Shown here in pieces: positions 57,718 through 64,000 of a stretch of 64,000 nucleotides of DNA; position 1 is the stretch's first letter, and each line of letters begins with the position of its first letter. The notes beneath the pieces are model-generated. The model did no database searches, was not told the DNA's origin, and was given only the letters and a program-made list of their open reading frames with translations. The translations under genes were made by a program, and so were the position numbers. This DNA is from Mixta tenebrionis (GTDB lineage Bacteria; Pseudomonadota; Gammaproteobacteria; Enterobacterales; Enterobacteriaceae), in NCBI RefSeq assembly GCF_006517625.1, contig NZ_VHQI01000006.1, forward strand, positions 186,001-250,000, given 5' to 3'.

Positions 57718-60279
57718 ATGAATAAGACAATAAAACTTATAATATGCTTGCTGGGGGCTGGCTCAGGAGGCATCACCTTCCCGTTGTTGGCTTCTGATAT
57801 TGCACTCCCGGACGGGTTTGAAGATATTTTTGATGCCAGGCAAAATGGCGTATTCAATATTATCTACACTGACATCTCTATTGCGTCGATTGCCGTAGAA
57901 TTCGATCGTCGTGAGGTTCGGCTGCTGGCGCCCTCGGTAATTGTTGAGCAGATTACCGCAGAGGATATGCCAGCGTTAACGCTATCAAAAGAGGCGCTGT
58001 TAGAGAAACTGTCAGCGCCTTTAATGCGCGTAGGCAAAGAGGCCTACGCCGAAAAAGAGATTGTCGCCAGCCTTGATGAATCGGATGCGTCGCTGCGCCT
58101 GATTTTCCCGGCCTCGTACTTTAAGGCGAAAGAAGAGGCTTATGAACGCACCTATGTGCCTTATCGTAATCAGGCAGGGTTTGTTCATAGCCATAACCTT
58201 AACTATTTATCGGACAGCTATAGCGACAGCCTGAGCGTATCGGCTGTAGATACGCTTAACCTGACCGGCAATAGTTATATTAAGGGAGCGTGGAGCTATG
58301 CCGAAGGAATTAATTTTAACCTTGACGAGCTGGCGCTAAACCTTGAGCACAACAATACGCGTTTTAAGGCGGGGCGTCAGCGCTTAACCGGTAACCTGGA
58401 CGACAGTACGCCGTCCATGAACTACAGCTTCTATAACTCCGTCAGCTATGATGGCGTTTCATTAGGCTATATGCTGGATGGTTATCTCGATCCCGGCAAC
58501 GGCGCCGCCACGCCGGTGACGGTCTATTTACCGCAGGCGGGAACGGTTGAAGTTTACCGCAGCGGACGCCTGATCGATCTCCAGCAGTTTCCTGCCGGCC
58601 TGCAGCGTTTAAACACCGATTCCTGGCCCAGCGGCGGTTATGACGTCACGCTGGTAGCCAAGCTGAATAGCGGCAGCCGGGAAGAGAAAGTGCAGCCGTT
58701 TTTTAAACGCAACGGCAGGTTTCGTTCCGGTGACATAGAATACCTGGCCCAGATGGGACGTTACGATCAGCGCCGCGGCGCGCTGGCCTCCCGTACCTTC
58801 CGTGGAAGCTGTAACAGCGGCTGCGATAACTATAAGCATGGCATTGGCGATAACTATTTCGCCAATCTGTCGCTGGGTTATACCACCGAGTCAGCCTTCT
58901 CCTTCGGGGGCGGGGTGCTAATGGATAACGAAACTGTCTACGGCAACGCCAGCATGGATATTCCGGTTAACAGCTGGTTTGCCCAGCGGTTATATGCTGA
59001 TGCCGTTTACGGTGATGAAAATAGCTTCGGCTATCAGGTCGGCCTGATGAAAAATATTCATCGGTTCGGCCTGAACGTTAGCTATCGTGATAACCGATAC
59101 CGCGGCGAGGAGAGCGAGTTCCGCCGTTTTGGTATTGTCCCCACCTACAATTTTGACTATCTGCAGTTTGGCGTGAGCGCCAATTTGCCCTGGAACGTGG
59201 GGCTGGGGGTAACCTACGGGCTTAATACGCTTTATCAGGACTACGGGCGCCAGCAAAAGTCAGAATTTGAAAGCTGGGATGTTACTTTAAACCGTGATTT
59301 TATGCTGTCCAATATGGTGAATTTACGCGTCGATTTAGGCTACCACCGCGGCGTTAATGAATTTACCAGCTTATATTCCAACGACAGCGCTACGGAAGAT
59401 CGCATATTTGCTCAGCTGACGCTGGGATTACGCGAGCGTAGCTACAACCACTATCAGTCTCTTTATTTACGTTCGCGTTTTAACGACGACGGCAGCGACA
59501 AAAATCTTTATAGCGCCGACTATACGCTGGATTTAGATAATCCGGAGTTCGATCGCGGCGGAAGATATTCACTGAACGCCAGCTACGATCGTGGACCGGG
59601 TGAAAGCAATAGCGCCGGCGCCGGCGTATCCGTAGATAACCGTTACGGCTACAGTGCGGCAGGCATTACTAAGTCTTTTGGTAATAACAACTACAGCCAG
59701 CTCTATCTTTCACAGCGTAGCGGATTCGCCATTGGCGACGGAGAGATCGCTCTTGGGCGAATGGGCAACACTTCGGCGCTGATTGTCGATGCCCGCGACC
59801 TGCCTGAAGATCAATATTTTGAGGTGCGTAACCTTAGCGGCGAGCCGGTAGTGGTTAAGGGCGGCCAGAAAACAACGATGGGAATTGCCCCTTATCAGAA
59901 AGTAACGCCGAAGGCCGAGCAGATGTTTACCGGTAAGACGGATGCTTTTTATAACCTGACTACGCAATCAACTACGACCTGGGCGCGCCCGGGCCAGGTG
60001 TATCAGGTCAAGATCTCCGCCACGAAAAACCAGACGGTTACCGGACGACTTTATTATGACGGTCAGCCGATGGCTCATGCTCGCGTCGTGGGGGGTAACG
60101 CCATGTCCGATGAAGAGGGTTTATTTGTCGGTGACTTTACCTTGAAAACTGACAGCCGTCTGGAATCGCTGACGGTAAATAAAGAAGGGCAGGTTTATAT
60201 CTGTCCACTGTTAGAACAAAACGTCCGGGTGGCCCAGGGCATAATGCAGATTCGTGAGGTTAATTGTGAAATTCAATAA
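57718..60279 (+). CDS. alpha-fimbrial outer-membrane usher (CfaC/CooC/TcfC type)
   Basis: The usher is the outer-membrane pore that receives chaperone-subunit complexes and assembles the fibre. The 853-residue protein has a signal peptide (about residues 1-25), an N-terminal domain, a large beta-barrel of alternating aromatic strands, a plug region and a C-terminal domain with an E-set-like fold (TGRLYYDGQPMAHARVVGGN). The SGRLIDLQQFPAGLQRLNT segment is typical of the alternate usher class rather than PapC. GGGGAA lies before the ATG. The end overlaps the chaperone start. Confidence 0.9.
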   Translation: MNKTIKLIICLLGAGSGGITFPLLASDIALPDGFEDIFDARQNGVFNIIYTDISIASIAVEFDRREVRLLAPSVIVEQITAEDMPALTLSKEALLEKLSAPLMRVGKEAYAEKEIVASLDESDASLRLIFPASYFKAKEEAYERTYVPYRNQAGFVHSHNLNYLSDSYSDSLSVSAVDTLNLTGNSYIKGAWSYAEGINFNLDELALNLEHNNTRFKAGRQRLTGNLDDSTPSMNYSFYNSVSYDGVSLGYMLDGYLDPGNGAATPVTVYLPQAGTVEVYRSGRLIDLQQFPAGLQRLNTDSWPSGGYDVTLVAKLNSGSREEKVQPFFKRNGRFRSGDIEYLAQMGRYDQRRGALASRTFRGSCNSGCDNYKHGIGDNYFANLSLGYTTESAFSFGGGVLMDNETVYGNASMDIPVNSWFAQRLYADAVYGDENSFGYQVGLMKNIHRFGLNVSYRDNRYRGEESEFRRFGIVPTYNFDYLQFGVSANLPWNVGLGVTYGLNTLYQDYGRQQKSEFESWDVTLNRDFMLSNMVNLRVDLGYHRGVNEFTSLYSNDSATEDRIFAQLTLGLRERSYNHYQSLYLRSRFNDDGSDKNLYSADYTLDLDNPEFDRGGRYSLNASYDRGPGESNSAGAGVSVDNRYGYSAAGITKSFGNNNYSQLYLSQRSGFAIGDGEIALGRMGNTSALIVDARDLPEDQYFEVRNLSGEPVVVKGGQKTTMGIAPYQKVTPKAEQMFTGKTDAFYNLTTQSTTTWARPGQVYQVKISATKNQTVTGRLYYDGQPMAHARVVGGNAMSDEEGLFVGDFTLKTDSRLESLTVNKEGQVYICPLLEQNVRVAQGIMQIREVNCEIQ

Positions 60280-60982
60280 AGGATTATGGTGGTCGTTAGG
60301 GATGGCATCTCTGTTGGCGACCGGGGCCGCAAAGGCTATCGAAGTTATTCCCGTGGTGAAGGAAATTAAAGAAGAAACGCCGCGAGAAAACTACATTACG
60401 GTTAAATCTGTTTTCCGCGCTGAAGAGAGCGTGGATGACAAAAAAACCGCTAAGCAGCAGCAATACGAGTTCGTTACGCTGGAACTGTTTTACGTCCCTA
60501 ACCCCGGTGACGGCAAAGAGGAACGTATTAAAGAGCTGGGCGCGGAAAATCCCACGCTGGTCTTCTCGCCCACCAAGCTTGTCGTTCCCTATGGCGAAGA
60601 GCGCAAGGTTCGAATTATGCCGCTGAAACCGGTTACCCATGAACAGGTCTACCGCCTGCGCGTTCGTCCCGCCTATCCGGAGCAGGCGCTGGATAAAGGA
60701 AAAGTTCGCTTTGCCATCGGCTATGACGTGCTGCTGCGCTATTTGCCGAGCGGCAAACGTACTCAGGGTATCGCCCTGAGCTGTAATAAAGATAAGTGGG
60801 TATTAAATGCAACCGGCAACGTCCGCAGCGAGCTGCGCAATTTAGTTATCGATGGACGTAAAGTAAAAGGGCAGTACAACGTCTATCCCGGCACCGATCG
60901 TACGCTGACGGTAAGCAAACAGCTTGCGTTTGAACTGCAAGGTAAGCTGCACACCTATGAAAATTGCCAGCGTAAGGAGTAA
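60266..60982 (+). CDS. alpha-fimbrial periplasmic chaperone (CfaA/CooB/CblB type)
   Basis: The chaperone folds pilin subunits in the periplasm and delivers them to the usher. From the GTG at 60266 the 238-residue protein starts MKFNKGLWWSLGMASLLATG, a signal peptide ending AKA. The mature protein has two Ig-like domains, with a subunit-binding strand (ENPTLVFSPTKLVVPYGEERKVRIM, here seen in FSPTKLVVPYGEERKVRIM) and a C-terminal Cys pair (LSCNKDKW, ENCQRKE). A GTG four codons upstream (60254) is an alternative; GAGG favours 60266. It overlaps the usher by 14 bases. Confidence 0.87.
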   Translation: MKFNKGLWWSLGMASLLATGAAKAIEVIPVVKEIKEETPRENYITVKSVFRAEESVDDKKTAKQQQYEFVTLELFYVPNPGDGKEERIKELGAENPTLVFSPTKLVVPYGEERKVRIMPLKPVTHEQVYRLRVRPAYPEQALDKGKVRFAIGYDVLLRYLPSGKRTQGIALSCNKDKWVLNATGNVRSELRNLVIDGRKVKGQYNVYPGTDRTLTVSKQLAFELQGKLHTYENCQRKE

Positions 60983-60986
60983 CGCC

Positions 60987-61889
60987 ATGCGACGGTGGTT
61001 AACCTTATCTACTTTGCTGTTGCCCTTGGGCGCTCTGGCCGAGGGCGCGATAATGATACAACCGAAACTTAACGGAGAAATACATATTTTCTCCGAGGGA
61101 GCGACGGGAGGCGGTGGACAGGATGTTATGGCCTTTACACAGAAGGCAGGTAAATCGCTGACGGTAAACGTTATTCCGTCAGGCCCGGCCAGCTGTAAAG
61201 ATGGTAATATTGTGCTGCCGTCGTCGCTGCGTTTACCGATGACTTTAGTCGAAAGTAATCATAAGTTACGCTGCGGAGAACCGTTATTTTTTGACAGCGA
61301 CGCCAGCCAACGGTTGCTCAGGGTTAAAGTTGAAGCCAACTATCAACAACAAAATAGCCGCGCGTTATTTGCGCAGCAGGAATATAGCGGCCGGGTACAG
61401 ATAGGCAGCGTCAGTTTTAATACCGAAGCCGGTGAAAGCGAGCAGTTCCCTATTTATCTGGATGCCACTCTGCTGGCGGCGAGTACCGCGCCGGTTTTGA
61501 AAGTGGCTTTTAATAAATCTGCGGCCTCATTCGGACAGGTAAGCGAAATGCAGGATTATTCGATTACCAGAGAATTGAGGATAACCAAAAAGACGCAGGC
61601 AAGCGAAGAGTCGTTTCCCTATACGGTGAAATTTGAATCTTCACAGATTCAAAATGGTCATTATAACCTGCGTCCGTCAACGGGAGATAATCTGGTTCCT
61701 TATCAAATTCTGGTTGAAGGAAAAGAGGTTTTACCGGAAGGCGATTACCAGGGACAGCTGCCGTCAGGTAAAAAAACGTCTCAAACGTTAAATATCGAAT
61801 TTAAGCTTGCAGGGCATAACTTTAGGGGCATGGCGGCGAAAACCCGCTTGCTTGATACCATTACCGCAGTAATAACACCGGAAAGTTAA
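60987..61889 (+). CDS. two-domain fimbrial protein, candidate tip adhesin
   Basis: I do not recognise a named homologue. The 300-residue protein has a signal peptide (about residues 1-18, ending ALAE). The N-terminal half contains two Cys (SCKDGN, KLRCGEP), probably a disulfide. The C-terminal half looks pilin-like, ending in a strand of the type seen in the two minor pilins (LLDTITAVITPES). A receptor-binding domain fused to a pilin domain is the layout of CFA/I tip adhesin CfaE, which is somewhat larger. The ATG at 60987 follows AAGGAG by a few bases; the open frame starts 21 codons earlier within the chaperone gene. Confidence 0.7.
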   Translation: MRRWLTLSTLLLPLGALAEGAIMIQPKLNGEIHIFSEGATGGGGQDVMAFTQKAGKSLTVNVIPSGPASCKDGNIVLPSSLRLPMTLVESNHKLRCGEPLFFDSDASQRLLRVKVEANYQQQNSRALFAQQEYSGRVQIGSVSFNTEAGESEQFPIYLDATLLAASTAPVLKVAFNKSAASFGQVSEMQDYSITRELRITKKTQASEESFPYTVKFESSQIQNGHYNLRPSTGDNLVPYQILVEGKEVLPEGDYQGQLPSGKKTSQTLNIEFKLAGHNFRGMAAKTRLLDTITAVITPES

Positions 61890-61901
61890 CAGGAGAACAA
61901 T

Positions 61902-62414
61902 ATGAAAAATTTAATTTTGCCGGTCTTGATGCTTTTTACAATGTTTAACCAGGCGCAGGCCGCAGGCGTGCCCTCCAGGGTCACTATTGAAGTTAATGCA
62001 GAGATTAGTACGGGCGTTCGTATTTTTGCTGAAGGAAAAGATGTTACCAACAGCTCAATACCGCCGATTACGCTAAAAGATAAGAACGGCTATATGGATG
62101 GTATTACGCCGGTATTACATTTTATTGGCAACGCCAGTTCGGTTTCCATCTCTTTGCAGGAACCCACCGGGCAGAATTTAATCTCGGAAAATAACGATGA
62201 GATGAGAATCAAAACCTCCTGGGTGCGCGCGGATGGCGGTGAGGTAACCACGGCGTATCCGCTCCAGAACCAGCCGGTTTATCCAACATTACAGGATGTT
62301 CCCGATCAGCTGAAAGGGGTTAAAATCCGTTTTATCTCGGCGGCGCGTAGCGAAACTTATCCGCTAGGTTTGTACAGCGGCACCTATGTGGTAACGGTGA
62401 CGCCATCCGTTTAA
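61902..62414 (+). CDS. CS1-type fimbrial minor subunit 2
   Basis: The 170-residue protein has a signal peptide (about residues 1-20, ending AQAA) and a single pilin-like domain. It is the paralogue of the first minor subunit: SRVTIEVNAEISTGVRIFAEGKDV aligns in pattern with the other's N-terminus, and both end in GVKIRFIS/GVKIRFVS followed by a SGTYVVTVTPSV-like strand. AGGAGAA precedes the ATG well. It is the last gene of the fimbrial operon. Confidence 0.8.
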   Translation: MKNLILPVLMLFTMFNQAQAAGVPSRVTIEVNAEISTGVRIFAEGKDVTNSSIPPITLKDKNGYMDGITPVLHFIGNASSVSISLQEPTGQNLISENNDEMRIKTSWVRADGGEVTTAYPLQNQPVYPTLQDVPDQLKGVKIRFISAARSETYPLGLYSGTYVVTVTPSV

Positions 62415-62427
62415 CGGCGGTTGCCGT

Positions 62428-62454
62428 CAGGGCAGAATAGCTCTGCCCTGGTTT
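62428..62454 (+). terminator. fimbrial operon terminator
   Basis: CAGGGCAGA (62428-62436), loop ATAGC, TCTGCCCTG (62442-62450) form a perfect 9-base-pair stem followed by GTTTCC. It lies 14 bases after the last fimbrial gene. Confidence 0.75.
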
Positions 62455-62530
62455 CCTGCGGACCTAACGGATTAATGCGGCGCAGGCGAGCGGCTTTAAA
62501 ATTCAAATTAAGCGATTATATACAGCAGCA

Positions 62531-62568
62531 GCCCAGGGCGATAAACCGTCGCCCTGGGCTTGTTGTTT
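62531..62568. terminator. terminator between the fimbrial operon and glpD
   Basis: GCCCAGGGCGA (62531-62541) pairs perfectly with TCGCCCTGGGC (62549-62559) around a 7-base loop, with TTGTTGTTT after it on the plus strand. It lies past the end of glpD on the minus strand and probably serves that gene too. Confidence 0.75.
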
Positions 62569-62587
62569 ACTGATATTAAGCAAGCGC

Positions 62588-64000
62588 TTACGAGGCGAGA
62601 GAAAGCGCGGGTTTTTTGCCATGCGCTTCCAGCCACTGCGCTACCCGCTCTTTCTGAGCATCGTTCAGCCACATACCCAGCTTGGTGCGACGCCAGATGG
62701 CATCGTCCCGCTCGCGTACCCATTCGTTTTCCACCAGGTAACGCAGTTCTGCTTCATAAAAACCGTGTCCGAACTCTTCTCCCAGATCCGCCAGCGCGGT
62801 TGCGTTCTGTAAGATCAGCTCGCTGTTGCCGCCATAGGTGCGGGCATAGTGGCGCGCCATGCTCTCACTGATAAACGGATAGCGGCGGCGCAGGCTGGCG
62901 GCGTAATCCTCACGCGTTCCGGCGATATCGCCGCCAGGCAGTACGGCATTTTTGGTCCATGCCGGGCCGGCGTCAGGATAATATTTCGCCAGTTTGTCCA
63001 GCGCATGCTCGGCCAGCTTGCGGTAGGTGGTCAGCTTGCCGCCGAAAACCGACAGCAGCGGCGCCTTGCCGGCATCGTCACGTACATCAAGCGTATAGTC
63101 GCGCGTAATGGCCTGGGGCGAATCGGACTCATCATCGCACAGCGGGCGCACGCCGGAGTAGGTCCAGACGATATCCTGACGCGTCAGCGGCTTGTTAAAA
63201 TGCGCGTTATAAACTTTCAGCAGGTAGTCGATTTCGCTGTCGTCGATTTTAACCTGCCCGGCATCGCCTTTATATTCGACGTCGGTGGTGCCGATAATGG
63301 AAAACTCATCCATCCACGGGATAACGAATACGATACGATGATCTTCGTTTTGCAGGATATAGGCCTGTTTTTCGCTATGTACGCGCGGCACCACGATATG
63401 GCTGCCTTTAATCAGACGGATGCCGTAAGGCGATTTCAGCTGCAGGCCGTCGTCGAACAGCTGTTTAACCCAGGGACCGGCGGCGTTGACCAGGCCTTTT
63501 GCCCGCCACGTCAGTTTTTTTCCGCTGTCGATATCTTCTGCTTCTACTATCCACAGGCTATTTTCGCGCCAGGCGCGGGTAACGCGCGTGCGGGTGCGCA
63601 CTTCGCCGCCCTGCTTTACCACTTCCTGCGCGTTCAACACCACCAGGCGCGCATCGTCGACCCAGCAGTCGGAATATTCGAAACCGCGCGAAATTTCCGG
63701 TTTCAGTACCGACGCTGAGCCAAAGCGCACGCCCTTGCTGCCCGGCAGGCTGGTGCGTTTACCCAGATGATCGTAGAGGAACAGACCGGCGCGGATCATC
63801 CATGCCGGACGTAAGTGCGGGCGATGGGGCAGGCGAAAGCGCATGGGAAAGGCAATATGCGGCGCCATTTTCAGCAGCACTTCACGCTCGGCCAGCGCTT
63901 CACTGACCAGGCGGAACTCATAGTGCTCCAGATAGCGTAAGCCGCCGTGAATCAGCTTTGAGCTGGCGGAAGAAGTCGCGCAAGCCAGATCCTGCGCCTC
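62588..64000 (-). CDS. glpD: aerobic glycerol-3-phosphate dehydrogenase GlpD (5' end outside window)
   Basis: GlpD is an FAD-linked membrane-associated enzyme that oxidises sn-glycerol-3-phosphate to dihydroxyacetone phosphate and passes electrons to quinone. The frame stays open to the window edge: the last 120 bases encode a continuation reading ATSSASSKLIHGGLRYLEH, just as in E. coli GlpD. About 470 residues lie in the window and roughly the first 30 (with the FAD-binding GGGINGAG motif) are missing. VIPWMDEFSIIGTTD and VFGGKLTTYRKLAEHA are intact. In E. coli glpD adjoins glgP. Confidence 0.97.
   Translation of the reverse strand, partial: EAQDLACATSSASSKLIHGGLRYLEHYEFRLVSEALAEREVLLKMAPHIAFPMRFRLPHRPHLRPAWMIRAGLFLYDHLGKRTSLPGSKGVRFGSASVLKPEISRGFEYSDCWVDDARLVVLNAQEVVKQGGEVRTRTRVTRAWRENSLWIVEAEDIDSGKKLTWRAKGLVNAAGPWVKQLFDDGLQLKSPYGIRLIKGSHIVVPRVHSEKQAYILQNEDHRIVFVIPWMDEFSIIGTTDVEYKGDAGQVKIDDSEIDYLLKVYNAHFNKPLTRQDIVWTYSGVRPLCDDESDSPQAITRDYTLDVRDDAGKAPLLSVFGGKLTTYRKLAEHALDKLAKYYPDAGPAWTKNAVLPGGDIAGTREDYAASLRRRYPFISESMARHYARTYGGNSELILQNATALADLGEEFGHGFYEAELRYLVENEWVRERDDAIWRRTKLGMWLNDAQKERVAQWLEAHGKKPALSLAS

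Noticed and set aside
43587-62587. Search for flanking repeats, integrase or tRNA marking a mobile island
   Set aside because: By eye I found no matching direct repeats at the block's edges, no recombinase gene and no tRNA, so I do not call it a mobile element.

Overview
The window is chromosomal DNA of an enterobacterium. Gene order matches the E. coli stretch from dcrB/yhhQ/tusA to glpD, and the protein sequences are close to, but clearly distinct from, the E. coli ones. GC-rich codon use and the presence of inositol, Tad and CS1-type fimbrial genes suggest Erwiniaceae (Mixta/Pantoea/Erwinia-like). This assignment is inference; no marker gene here settles the genus.

Layout. (1) 0.5-5.5 kb: part of a myo-inositol operon, iolD-iolG-iolH-like-iolE. 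(2) 5.6-14.7 kb: core genes dcrB, yhhQ, tusA, yhhN, yhhM, yhhL, rsmD, ftsYEX, rpoH and panM. (3) 15-25.2 kb: two ABC importers, livKHMGF (branched-chain amino acids) and ugpBAECQ (glycerol-3-phosphate and its diesters), the latter behind an array of Pho-box-like units. (4) 25.2-33.8 kb: yhhA, ggt, the small RNA gene ryhB with its Fur box, yhhW, gntR, gntK, gntU, yhgN and asd. (5) 34.1-43.6 kb: the glycogen operon glgBXCAP. (6) 43.6-62.4 kb: an accessory block between glgP and glpD, which are neighbours in E. coli. It holds an AT-rich non-coding leader, a ToxR-like membrane-bound winged-helix regulator, a complete tad (Flp pilus) operon, and a CS1/CFA-I-type (alpha) chaperone-usher operon. (7) 62.6 kb to the end: glpD on the minus strand, cut by the window edge.

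The accessory block encodes two unrelated surface-fibre machines side by side. The Tad set is complete: pilin, prepilin peptidase, RcpC/A/B, TadZ, the TadA ATPase, TadB/C, TadD, pseudopilins TadE/F and TadG. It also includes one small exported protein of unknown function between tadF and tadG. The fimbrial operon has a major pilin, two related minor pilins, an usher, a chaperone and a two-domain protein that is the best candidate tip adhesin. In both operons the abundant pilin is followed directly by a strong hairpin and then a gene with no recognisable Shine-Dalgarno sequence. No integrase, transposase or tRNA gene is visible at the block's edges.

Compared with E. coli, zntA (between tusA and yhhN), livJ (between rpoH and panM) and yhhX/yhhY (around ryhB) are absent from their usual places.
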